A DNA stretch of 64,000 bases from Aquilaria yunnanensis (Eukaryota > Streptophyta > Magnoliopsida > Malvales > Thymelaeaceae), in contig CM077595.1 in assembly GCA_039654915.1 (NCBI GenBank), forward strand, positions 45,415,501-45,479,500, read 5' to 3'. Positions 10,680 through 20,699 of the stretch are shown here, piece by piece; positions within the stretch are counted from its first letter, which is position 1; each line of letters opens with the position of its first letter. The position numbers and the translations under genes are program-made. The notes under the pieces are model-generated. The model saw only the letters and a program-made list of their open reading frames with translations. It was not told the origin of the DNA and did not search any database.

Positions 10680-12095
10680 TGTTAGTGTTGTGCCCGAAAG
10701 CCAATCATGAGATGATTGTATTTTTTGCACATTGAGTCATGATATTTTATTAAGGCATTAATCCAGCAATTATGTTTGTTGTTTTGTTTCTGCGTAACTT
10801 AACAAACATAATTGTAACCCTAGAATAATGATATTCTTAAATGTCCCCGGTCTACTATTATTGTGGAGCAGGTTGCAATAATACATAACGACTAGCATAT
10901 GTGGAGACTAATATGAGATATGTAGTCTACATATGGGTACAAGTTGGAGAACTTGTGTACTGGACCGACCCACCATGATAACACTACATGGATCATTATA
11001 TGAGTGTCATAAGTGATTCTCATAGTGATCATGGTATATGTAGTCCTTCGACCTAAGATCATCAAGGTTCCCTACATGTGAGTCACATACTTTAATACTT
11101 TCCTTTGTTGCTCGTAACTGAGTGAACTTGAAGGAGGTCATTGGGTATGTCACATATCATGTGGAGGGATTTGTATGATTAAGATGGGATTTGTCCCTCC
11201 TATGTAACGGGAGTGATATCTTCGGACCCCTTGATAGAGTAAGACTTAGAAAAATGCATGGCCATGCTCAGATGAGTTGATATACGATATCAATGTCATC
11301 AGTTTAAGTTGGTCTACTCGGTAATCAAGAAACCAAAGATTGGGCTAACGAGAGTGACACATTCCATGTCTCGTGCTTAGTCTTGATATCTTGGACAAAG
11401 GGACAATGGCATATATCGGTGATGATCGTAAAGGTTTAGTCTAATCATCGACAATCTTGTCACTTGGGTAGCAATGATGTGTTGCTAGACACCGCTAATT
11501 GCTTATGATCATAAATGTGATTTATGATCATTGCCAACGTGATAAGAGCCTATTGGGTCGCACACATAGAGCTATTTGGATCATTAGAGTGCATGGGCTA
11601 ATTATTTGGGTTATGGTTTCACTTTAATTTCGTATTAATAATGGGCCCAAGAGTTGAGCCATTATTAAGCCCGAAATTAAATCCTAATTGGATTAGGGCT
11701 TTGAAACCCATTAGGCCTGGAAGTTGAGTCTCACTATAAATACAATTTCTAGTGAGAAATTCGCAGGTCTCCTTGCCCTAGCCTCCCAAAAGGACAGCCG
11801 CACTCTTCTCTTGCAATTCCTTGGAGGACGCAAGCTAGCACTGCGAGCGCAAGAGAAACGCATCTGCCGGGACGTGGTGGAAGCGTGGTGATCCCGAGAG
11901 GCTCGTGTGGATACCATAGAGAGCTTGAAGACGTCAAATGTTCAGGTTTTGTGATTCGACTCTACAGTTGAGTGAGAGATCTCAACCGAAAATTAGGTAT
12001 GAAAATTTTCGAACACCTGGTTTACCCCATTTCACTTGGATCCTAGAGGGTTTCGGTTAAATTCCGCTACGCTGTTTGGCTCCCGAAACCCAACA
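10680..12095 (+). repeat. C1 3' LTR
   Basis: TGTTAGTGTTGTGCCC to CCCAACA, 1416 bp, nearly identical to 3758-5174. The TATA box is at 11735-11742. It is followed directly by the CTTTC TSD. Confidence 0.94.
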
Positions 12096-12100
12096 CTTTC

Positions 12101-12573
12101 TGCTCCTGAACAAGTAGATAAGTAGGCACCTTTTCCTTTTCCCAGTCTTTGGACGGCTACTGCCCTTCTGGGGGTGGTCGTTTAGGACACCCTTGGTTTG
12201 TCAGCTACTAGTGTTGATTGTACACCTTCCATGGTTATGGAGAAGGAAAAGCAAAAGAAGAAAGTTAAAGAAAATGCTACTCCAACTGAAGTTGCTATGG
12301 TTCAAGCCATCTCGGATTCGGTGGCTGTTTACTCTCCTTTTGCCAAGGTTTCTCTAGGTTTGGTCCCCAACTTTCCCTCCTTTAGGCTACGTTTGTTTCA
12401 TATTGTAAGATTAATTATGGATTGGTTAGGGAATGACCCTTTGAATGAACTTTGTCATTACCAAGCAAGTAAGACTTTGAACTTGGATTAGGTGGCTGAT
12501 CATGAGTGTTGTCGATGACTTCAAAATGCATGCCTTCAAAAAGGTAAGGTTCTAAGGTCATTTCTTTGGGGTG
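12101..12573 (+). pseudogene. O antisense-gene relic, end of exon 2 and start of exon 3
   Basis: This continues the relic cut at 3757. The first part is lysine/alanine rich (MEKEKQKKKVKENATP). After an AG acceptor at 12490-12491, GTGGCTGATCATGAG begins a stretch (VADHE, then LQNACLQKGKV) matching the T3 exon 3 start (VEDHARKRAIRDAKIPKGKV). It is cut at 12573 by A1, and the next residues (IEDMDFSND) lie after 32973. At least three stops are present. This fixes element O as a Tat-like element. Confidence 0.6.
12569..12573. other. Probable target-site duplication of A1
   Basis: GGGTG at 12569-12573 and GGGTC at 32969-32973 flank the A1 LTRs and match at 4 of 5 bases. The match is imperfect, but the O reading frame resumes on the right side as expected. 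Confidence 0.6.
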
Positions 12574-14078
12574 TTTGATGAATACTCATAAGTGTATTGC
12601 TATTAAGGGTTTAGATCATCATTATACACTTTGAGTATGATTAATTTCTATATTCTGAGCATTTTTCTACTGGGATACTATTAACACATTTTCACTATTC
12701 ACACACATTTTTACTATTCATAGTTACTATTCATATGCATATTTCACTGTTCATACACGTATTTATTGTACATACGAGGTTTACTGTTCATTAATATTAA
12801 TATATATATATATATATATATTAAATAATTATGTTTTTATATAAGTAAAATCATCACTTGGCGTTCCTTCATGAGAAAAATCATATCTGGAGCTGTAGGT
12901 GTCAGAACTGAGTGATTCAAAATTCATCTAAAAGAGAACACATAGATCTTCAATTCTACTTCATTCTACAAGCTAGTTTGATCATTTTCATTGCTGAAAT
13001 CTGATTATAGATGAGACTATTTGTTCTTTCATATGCTGAAGAGTAGTTTCAGTAGAAAAATCATAACTTGAGCTATGGATGCCCAATTTGAATGAGAAAG
13101 CTATCGATTCGAAGCTAAGAAGAGATGTATAAGTTCTATCCTTTGAGGAAGAGCTGATTCAATGTCTACAATGGTCAAAAAATTAAAAGAAATTTCAGCC
13201 CACCATTGTTGATTTGTATTTACCTACATTTTACTATTTTACCATTTCACCCACCCCAAAACTCTTTAAATAGGCACCTTGGGGGGAGGATGAATTCATG
13301 CCATTTCTTAGGCCTACTTTATGTTCTTGTATCATCCTTAGGTTTTATTCTTTAGTTTTGTTCTAGTTTTCAATATCGAAGCTCTGTCCAAGTGTTTTCT
13401 CGTTCTTCTTCTTGTTCTTCCTTTAATCTTTCAATTCATGTTCAGTTTCTATTTTTATATGTTGTTTACTTTTATCATGGCTAACTAATCATTCTTTTGC
13501 TAAGGTGAAAGAGTGAAGCTTTTGGTATAAAGGTTATAATTGATTTGAATGGATCACAACGTTAACGGTATTTTCTTCCTTAATCTATTTAACTTCCCTC
13601 CTTGTTAAGTGGGAGTCTTGATTCATCATAGTCAATCATTGGCACAAAAGCTACTTGATTCCCTCTGTAGAACATGGCTCTGCTAGCTATATTAGAATCT
13701 TGAGTTATTGTTGACAAAGGTTGGCATGATGGATACTTGAATCCATTAGCAAGCGTTGGTGTTTTAAGATCAATGAAAGTTAATACTAACTAAATTCCCT
13801 GATTGGGACCTCCTTTATGTGTGGATACCAATTGAGTGGTAATATGGGCTAAAATTAATCATAACTGATATACTAAAAGTGGATCCCCTAACCTTAGCTA
13901 TTTTAATTGAATTTGAATTTGAATTTACACCTGTTCACACCTTGCACCAAAACTTTCTTTATTAAAAATCTGTAATTTGTATTTATTAATTTACTTCCCT
14001 GTGGTTTGACACTCAGACACCTGGGATTTTATTACTTGCGACAACCTACACTTGGGTTACAACTGCTAAAGTGCAGCA
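12574..14078 (+). repeat. A1 5' LTR
   Basis: It starts TTTGATGAATAC (TGTGATGAATAC in the 3' copy) and ends AAGTGCAGCA. It contains a (TA)n tract at 12799-12821 and a degenerate TATA box TTTAAATAG at 13265-13273. No coding sequence. Confidence 0.9.
12799..12821. repeat. (TA)n microsatellite in the A1 5' LTR
   Basis: About eleven TA units. The 3' LTR has only a short TATATATAT at the same place, so the tract expanded after insertion. Confidence 0.85.
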
Positions 14079-14084
14079 AGTTTT

Positions 14085-14102
14085 TAGCGCCGTTGCCAGG
14101 GA
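14085..14102 (+). other. A1 primer binding site
   Basis: TAGCGCCGTTGCCAGGGA, six bases after the LTR, is a slightly mutated form of the TGGCGCCGTTGCCGGGGA site of Athila-type elements, complementary to aspartate tRNA. Confidence 0.8.
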
Positions 14103-14429
14103 GGTAAAATTAGAGTACAAGTTCAATTTTTTTTCTTTTTGTTCTTTTTTATTTTGTTTCATTTTTTTTTTCATCATATGGAAGGCTGAGCCTCCTACCT
14201 CTTCCTTTATCTTATGGAAGGCTGACCTTTTACCCCTTAATTTCTGTTAATCTTATATTTCTTAATTTTTTTTATTGTTGAATGGAAGACTGAGCCTCCT
14301 GTCTTTTATTTTTTGTTTATATTGCTTTCTTTTTGTTTATTTTTTCTTATTATTATTAAATGGAAGGTTGAGCCTCCTACCTAACTTGTTATTGATATTT
14401 ATTTTTTTTTGTTATTATTTTGTTTATGT
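14103..14429 (+). other. A1 untranslated leader
   Basis: T-rich sequence with four recurrences of a TGGAAGGCTGAGCCTCCTACC-like phrase (near 14179, 14215, 14282 and 14360). No gene seen. Confidence 0.6.
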
Positions 14430-16616
14430 ATGAAAGCTTGGTCACGTTCATCAAGTGGTAGACTGGTAAGAGAATCTTCATCTTCTTCAAACATGGTTGA
14501 ACACATTAATGAACAAGAAGATAACCATTCTCTACATAATGACCAAAATCGGCCTAGGACACTTAGAAAATACATGAACCCCATAAGAAATAGCACTCCA
14601 TCATGTTTAATTTTTCCTGCTAATGCATGTAACTTCAACTTCAAGCCAGGTATTATTCAACTTTTACCAACTTTTCATGGCTTTGATTCCGAAAATCCAT
14701 ACTTGCATTTGAGAAAATTTGAGGAAGTCTGTCACACATATAACAATCTAAACTGTAGCACGAACACCATCAGGGTTAAGCTTTTTCCTTTTTCTTTAAA
14801 GATAAAGATAAAACTTAGCTATAGAATATTAGGTCAAGCACCATTAATTCATGGGATGAACTGCAACAACAATTTTTGAAAAAAATTTTTCTTGCCCACA
14901 GAACAAATTCTTTCAAAAGGCAAATCACAACTTTCACACAAAAATCAAGGGAAACTTTTTACTAGTGTTGGGATAGATACAAAGATTTATTTAACACATG
15001 CCCACACCATGGTTTTGAAACATGGAGATTAGTCTCACATTTTTATGAAGGTTTGACACCTAGGGAAATACAAATGGTAGAAATGATGTGTAATGGAACA
15101 TTTGAGGATAAAGATCCTAACGAGGCAATGGATTACCTAGACATCCTAGCAGAAAATGCACAGAATTGGGACACCGTTGGTACCTATGATACTCCAAGTA
15201 AGACTCAAGCCCTTGCATCTAGTGGAGGCATATATCATCTTAAGGAAGATAATGGCCTTCAAGTAAAGTTTACATCTTTAGCTAGAAAGGTTGACCCTTT
15301 AGAAATGAAGAAAGTTGGTCAATAAAATCTGTTGAAGAAATTGTTCGTTACATTTGTGAGATCAATGACCATTCCACTAGCAATTGTCCAACCTTGCCCT
15401 CTTTCAAAGAATGTTTCCATGAACATGTCAATGCATTGAACAACTTTGAAAAGGCAACCCAAAATCCATACTCACAAACCTACAATCCTGGTTAGAGGAA
15501 TCATCCAAATTTCAGTTGGAGAAATGATAATCATGCCTAACCATCACAACCACCTTTGCACACCCAGCAAAATTTTCAACAATCTCAAGGGTATGCACAT
15601 TATGTTCCTCCTTTTAGGAAAATTTTTGAAGATACATTGCATTCATTCATTGAAAAGCAAGAGTCAATTAATGCTCAAACAAGTCAAACTATGATTGATT
15701 TGAAAGAAACTCTTGCAAAATTTGCACCTACACTTAACATTCAGGAGAAAGCGGAATTTCCTTCTCAACCACTGCCGAATCCTAAAGGTCAAATGTTGGA
15801 TCAAGTGAAATCAATCATTACACTCTGTAGCGGTAAGGTTATTGAAAAATCCATTCCTGATTCTTGTGAAGGAGACGATGAGTCAACTTCTAAGAGTAAA
15901 GAAGGGGTTGAACCTATACCAAGTGAAGAACAAATTGAATCTCCACCTGCACCTCTATTTCCTCAGGCGTTAACTGTTCCTAAGAAGGTGAATAAGAATC
16001 CTGAAATTCTTGATATCTTCAAGCAGGTAAAGATCAATATCCCCTTGTTGGATGTGATTAAACAGGTACCTTTTTTTGCCAATTTTTTTAAGGATTTGTG
16101 CACTGTTAAAAGAAAACTGAATGTGAAAAAAAAGCCTTCTTGACCGAGCATATAAGTCCTGTTATTCAAAATTATACTACTTTGAAATACAAGGATCATG
16201 ACTGTCCAACAATCTCATGTTTTATTGGAGAACATAAAATTGAGCAAGCATTACTTGATCTGGGAGCTAGTGTAAACTTACTTCCATATTCAGTTTTCCA
16301 AAAACTAAATTTAGGTGAGTTCAAATCAACTGAAATAACTCTTTTGCTTGCTGACAGATCAGTGAAAGTGCCTAGAGGAGTCATTGAAGATGTGTTAGTC
16401 CAAGTTGATAAATTCATATATCCTATGAATTTTATTGTTTTGGACACACCACCAGTGGAAATCAAGAATTCAATACCTGTTATCTTGGGACATCGATTTT
16501 TAGCAACTTCTATTGCCTTAATTAATTGCAGAAATGGATCGATGAAGCTAACATTTGGATATATGACATTGGAGTTAAATATTTTCAACTTGCTTAAGCA
16601 GCCACCTGAAAAATAA
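14430..16616 (+). pseudogene. A1 gag and aspartic protease, broken
   Basis: Athila-type gag starts at ATG 14430. The motifs YMNPIRNSTPSC, FKPGIIQLLPTFHGF, MTPREIQMVEMMCNG and GGIYHLKED are characteristic. A protease domain (16140-16616) carries LLDLGASVNLLPYSVF, with the catalytic DLGAS at 16257-16271. The frame breaks several times: an open stretch ends at 14881, reading resumes in another frame by 15053, changes again near 15330 and 15556, and again near 16140. About 15350-15420 still shows a gag CCHC-like remnant. The family normally makes particle protein and processes the polyprotein; this copy cannot encode either as one chain. Confidence 0.85.
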
Positions 16617-17424
16617 GATGAAAGTGAGAAAGTTTACCTCATTGACACTATTGGGAGAAACCACATTGAAAAAAGGAGTATCTTTGATCCTCTAAAAAAT
16701 TATCTGGTTAATTCGTTTAAATTGATTATAAAAATGGATCAGGATACATCTAACATATGTTCATTGGTTGATTCTTCACAGGTGAAGGGAAACACCTGTT
16801 GCAAAACTAAAAATTGAAGAGCAAAATAAAATTCACACAATTGAGTTGAAGCTTTTACTCAAAGAATTGAAATACCTAATGTCGAAGAAAGATGCTAAAT
16901 CAAGGCTGATACACTGGGTCATATTACTCTGAGAATTCAACATTATGATCAAGGATAAGAAGGGCACCAAAAATGTTGTCGATGACTATTTGTCAAGACT
17001 GACAACATATTCATCAATTGAGGCTGCATCTATAAATGATTATTTTTCTGATAAATTTTTATTCTCTGTCACTACAGTACCTTGGTGTGCTAATATTGTC
17101 AACTTTTTGGTGACAGGACGGATACCAGCTTAGTGGAGTATTCAAGATAAGAAGAAATTTCTACATAAGGTGACAATTTTTTATTGGAATGACTCTTATC
17201 TTTTCAAATATTATCCTGACCAAATATTTACGAGATGTATACTTGAGGATAAAGTAAAAAGTGTCTTTGAATTTTCTTACTTTGAAACGTGCGAAGGGAA
17301 TTTTTTGTCAAATAAAATAACTGTAAAGATTTTGAAGTCTGGATTTCACTGGCCCTCTTTGTTTAAAGACGCACATGCATTCTGCAAAGCCTTTAAAAAT
17401 TTTCAAAAAGTAGGTTCCATTTTT
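16617..17424 (+). pseudogene. A1 pol remnant: RT/RNase H mostly deleted, integrase zinc domain
   Basis: The start of the RT region (LKIEEQNKIHTIELK near 16805) runs directly into the C-terminal end of RNase H (KKDAKSRLIHWVILL near 16885, then IKDKKGTKNVVDDYLSRL). All RT catalytic motifs are missing. The join is at a KYL-like stretch and looks like an internal deletion. Next comes the integrase N-terminal region (WNDSYLFKYYPDQI, ILKSGFHWPSLFKDAHAFCK), whose zinc-binding residues are partly lost. The sequence leaves recognisable integrase at about 17424, where non-retroviral coding sequence begins. Confidence 0.75.
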
Positions 17425-18200
17425 TCCTGGTTAAGTGGCGGATACGGTACTCTGTGGCTCTCAAGTCGGTTATATCAGTTTCCCATAATAACTGATTTCT
17501 TTATCTCCTCTTTCAATTTTTTCTCACCAATGGATTCTGTTCTTTCTACTTTGCGAAAACACTTTCCCTCTCTTTCAATAAATGTTCTTAAAAGGATTTA
17601 TCAAGTTAGATGTGAAAGATTTAGAGTTTTGATGCACAAAGGCATTCCTGAAAATGTGTGGTGGTTAATTGAAGCTAAAATCCGTTTGGCTGGTGAAATT
17701 TCAGATGCATTTGTGTCCTATATGCCTAGCCTAGGCAAAAGCGCTTATGCCAAAAAACGAAGAGCAAAAAGGTTGCGCGTCTGTTGCAATTATTTTTGAG
17801 GGAATTGTGATACTAAATGTCGTTCTTTAGAGATGATGTCCAATAATCGAGAAGATAAAAGAAAATTTATTAAGAATGGCATGCGTAAGGAATCTTTGGA
17901 TGATATCCGATTGACTCTTGAAATGCATTCTTGTGGATTAGTGCAACGTGAAATTCTTGATTTATAGAGGATTTTTCATAAAGAACGGCAGCGTTATAGT
18001 CTTGGGAATCTGACTTTAAACGACCCTATTTGCCAGTTTGTAAGGAAACTGGATGGGAAGCATATCCCCGACTCATAGCAGGCATTGAAGCCATTACTGG
18101 ACGTAAAAGCAGTGGAAGATGTAAGCCACAGTCACAACTACTGTACATACAAGCCATCATTTTTGAAAATGTTCATTTTCTTCTGAAAATAATCTACCTA
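17425..18200 (+). pseudogene. Captured host-like coding segment of unrecognised family
   Basis: I do not recognise this protein. An ATG at 17530 in good context opens MDSVLSTLRKHFPS, followed by KRIYQVRCERFRVLMHKG, VWWLIEAKIRLAGE, and a basic stretch (AKKRRAKRLRVCC). After a stop at 17797-17799 the same frame continues with GNCDTKCRSLEMMSNNR, MRKESLDDIRLTLEMHS and LNDPICQFVRKLDGK, with two more stops. It does not resemble gag, pol or the antisense gene. The cysteine pairs CC and CDTKC hint at metal binding. It replaces the integrase core, so it was probably gained by template switching or recombination during retrotransposition. The three stops make it a pseudogene. Confidence 0.5.
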
Positions 18201-18286
18201 CTCCTATAGGTGTAATCATTGCATTATCCTTTCATCTCTATAAATGCATGTTCTTCTTTTCATTTTTCACAAGATTAAGGATAGAA

Positions 18287-18878
18287 ATGGAGGGAACCTC
18301 AACTCACAGATTACGAAATATTTGTGTATTTTGTGGAGCTTTTCCTAAAAAGGATGAAGATTTCTTAAGGGCAGCCAACCATTTGGGTAGAGTACTAGTC
18401 GAGCAAAAAATACATTTGGTTTATGGGGGAGGTAGTGGCGGATTGATGGGTGGTGTAGCAATAGCAACATCTATCGGGGGTAGCCAAGTTTTGTATCATA
18501 CCTGCACCTTTGAAATTCATTTCTGGGAGCACGATTGGGGATGAATTAGTAGTTAAAAACTTGCAAGAATGTTTGTTGCAAATGCTTTATAATTCTGATG
18601 CGTTTATTGCTTTACCAATAGGGTTTGGCACATTGGGGGAAAATTTTCCAAATTGCTTCCATGCCCCAACTTAATTCGCACTAGAAACCCATTGGGCTGG
18701 TGATTGTTAACAATTTCTTTGCAGGTCTATTATCTTTTATGGATCATGCTTGCAGGAGAAATTTATCTTAGAGACGGCATGACGGATCCTAACATCCGCA
18801 TCAACTACTGAAGAATTGCTAGACAAAATACAAGCTTTCATTCCTGAACCAGATCCAGCAATGATTGAAATAGACTAG
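18287..18878 (+). pseudogene. Intronless LOG-type cytokinin riboside monophosphate phosphoribohydrolase pseudogene
   Basis: It starts at ATG 18287. Visible motifs are RNICVFCGAFPKKDEDF, ANHLGRVLVEQKIHLVYGGG, IGGSQVL, then (shifted) GDELVVKNLQECLLQMLYNS, DAFIALPIGFGTLGE, and at the end TTEELLDKIQAFIPEPDP to a TAG at 18876-18878. LOG enzymes release active cytokinin bases from riboside monophosphates in the cytosol and are about 190-230 residues long; this copy spans about 197 codons. The PGGxGTxxE motif is altered to PIGFGTLGE. It has a small deletion near 18497, an extra base near 18640, another frame change near 18750, and stops. No introns interrupt it, whereas plant LOG genes normally have several, so it probably derives from a transcript. 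Confidence 0.85.
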
Positions 18879-19764
18879 ACACGACAGTTTTCCCAATCAG
18901 CTCCATCCCATAAGTATCCTTTACCCTACTTGTCATTTATTTTTTGTTTTGATAAAGCACTGTGGAAGAAAGGAATCAGACTTGTGGATCTGTTTATCTT
19001 GTCCTTTAGTTTTACTATCAGTATTTTATTTATTTTGGTTTAAGTTATTTCAAGGTTTTCATGTTCAATAATTTTCATTTCAAGTAATTTCTTCTTCACT
19101 CTTCTTCTCTATGTTTTGACATTGGGGATAATGTCTTAATTTGGTTGGGGGAGGGATAGTTGATATTTGATTTTTTTTTTTAGTTTAGTTTTTCTCGTGC
19201 TGATATTAAAACCTTTGGACAAAGCCCTTAGTTTAGGATGGCCGTGTAAAGAGTAATTTTACTCTTGAGACGCATCCTATTAGGCATGTTAGTCACAACA
19301 TTTGGGGGTGGCTAGGTTTCAACCCTATTTAGATGACATATCTCACAAGTAATCTATATTTTCTAAAAAAAATATTAGATGAAACCTGAATATTAATTCC
19401 AAACATTCATTCCCTTGCATATCTTATTAGTTTTATTGTCATTTTATTGTTGTTTTTATGGTAGTGTTGATTATTGATTTTTATGTTTAATTTTATTTTT
19501 TTTCCATGTTCAAGTGCATATTTTCATGAAAGTTGCATATATGAACATTTAGCGTGCATTTAAGTTGTTTGTTTGCATTTAAGAGCCCAACTCATGGAAA
19601 TATCACCGTTGGATGTATACTTTGTAAATTCAAAATGGTTGTTAATTTTTGAAAGCAGTTAAAGTATGTTGCTCGTTTACCTAAGGAAAATAAATAACCG
19701 GTAAGCACTTTTGAGCCCTTAGTGTTTATTAGGATGTGTGAATTTCTTTGTTAAGAGTACTTTC
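18879..19764 (+). other. A1 3' non-coding region, left part
   Basis: AT-rich Athila-type post-pol sequence. It includes the ACATTGGGGATAATGTC and TTGGTTGGGGGAGGG blocks (about 19117-19157) common in Athila/Tat elements after pol. No gene seen. It continues after T2 at 30085. Confidence 0.65.
19760..19764. other. Possible target-site duplication of T2
   Basis: CTTTC at 19760-19764 and CTTAC at 30085-30089 flank T2 and match at 4 of 5 bases, consistent with a TSD plus one later mutation. Confidence 0.5.
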
Positions 19765-20530
19765 TGATAGCCGAAGGGCTATCGCCTCTATCTGACCCGA
19801 ACTCGGAGCGTCAGGGAACGCGAGGATACTATTAGCCCCCCCGAGGTACTAAACAGATCGCCTTCGGAGATGGAGAATCAACTATTGCAAGCTGAAGAGG
19901 ATCTCCCCGAAGGCGGAACCCTGAATCAGGGAACTCCCCGAACTATGGGCACATTTCCCAAAGGGGCACCGTCCGTGTCAGAGGACGACCTCGTCCAAGG
20001 ACTTCGGGAGTACGGTATGAGCATTTAAGGAGCCTCTGACATGTCGCCCACAGACGTTACAGGCCGCCCCAAACGGCGGTCTGATACACCGACGCCATCC
20101 AGGTCCCATCATGACCTGTCTCGGTTCAAGGCTCAAGAAACCTGCCACCGGCTACTTGTCCCCTGCGCCCAGAAATTCAGGAAAGATCTGACCGAACACG
20201 TGTCAAGATCTGAATGGGCTGAATACTCCTATAAATACCAGGAAATAAACCTGGGCAAGGGATCGAGCCAGGAGCAGACTCCTTTCCTTGAGAAAACACA
20301 AACAGGCAAGGCCTTTCTACTTTTCAGTGCTTCTCACTTATTTTCATTCAGGACACTGACTTGGGCGTCGGAGGCTCCTCCCTGGAAAAGCACCCCGAGG
20401 ACCTCCTAACCCTCTTCTCTGAGCTTTTCAGGAACATTCCCCTGGGAAACCTCAATTCCAGACACTCTCCTTCACAGGAAGTCCTCCCGGAAGTCACCAT
20501 GCCTTCCAGTGAAGATGTCTCAGGGCATCA
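19765..20530 (+). repeat. T2 5' LTR
   Basis: TGATAGCC to CAGGGCATCA, 766 bp, with TATAAATA at 20230-20237. The downstream boundary is set by the primer site. Open frames inside it recur in the 3' LTR and are not treated as genes. Confidence 0.92.
20230..20237 (+). promoter_or_regulatory. TATA box of the T2 5' LTR
   Basis: TATAAATA after ACTCC, about 293 bp before the LTR end, the same spacing as in T1. The 3' LTR copy is at 29784-29791. Confidence 0.65.
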
Positions 20531-20549
20531 TTTGGCACCGTCTGTGGGA
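20531..20549 (+). other. T2 primer binding site
   Basis: TTTGGCACCGTCTGTGGGA directly after the LTR resembles the TGGCGCCGT...GGGAA site of plant Tat-type gypsy elements, with one change (GGCACC for GGCGCC). Confidence 0.8.
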
Positions 20550-20699
20550 AACCATCCTCGGGTCGTCGTCGTTGAGACTCGGTGTTCTAAGGACAAGGGA
20601 CTCCCGAGCTCCCCGTCCGCGCCTGAAGTCCAACCGGCCACTAAGCAAGCCCTCCCAGGGACTTCCACGGCTGAGGAAGAGTGTCCTCTGGTCATAACC

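Larger units (their letters stand above)
3758..12095 (+). mobile_element. C1: full-length Ty1/copia retrotransposon
   Basis: An 8.34-kb element with two LTRs of 1417 and 1416 bp, a TGGTATCAGAGC primer site, one gag-pol frame in copia order (gag, protease, integrase, RT, RNase H), a polypurine tract and a perfect 5-bp TSD. The LTRs differ at roughly 2-3% of sites by eye, so the insertion is fairly recent. Gag-pol carries seven premature stops but no frameshift was found. A solo LTR of the same family lies at 52726-54139. I do not assign it to a named copia lineage. Confidence 0.95.

Noticed and set aside
12799..12821. TATATATA run as a promoter in the A1 LTR
   Set aside because: It is a simple-repeat expansion and is far from the conserved TATAAATAG position.
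18287..18544. A functional LOG gene
   Set aside because: The motif PGGxGTxxE is altered, and frameshifts and stops follow, so it is a pseudogene.
20041..20409. 122-codon open frame beginning MSPTDVTGRPKRR, repeated at 29595-29963
   Set aside because: It lies in the T2 LTR and recurs only because the two LTRs are near copies. It crosses the TATA box and does not survive in the T1 or solo LTRs.
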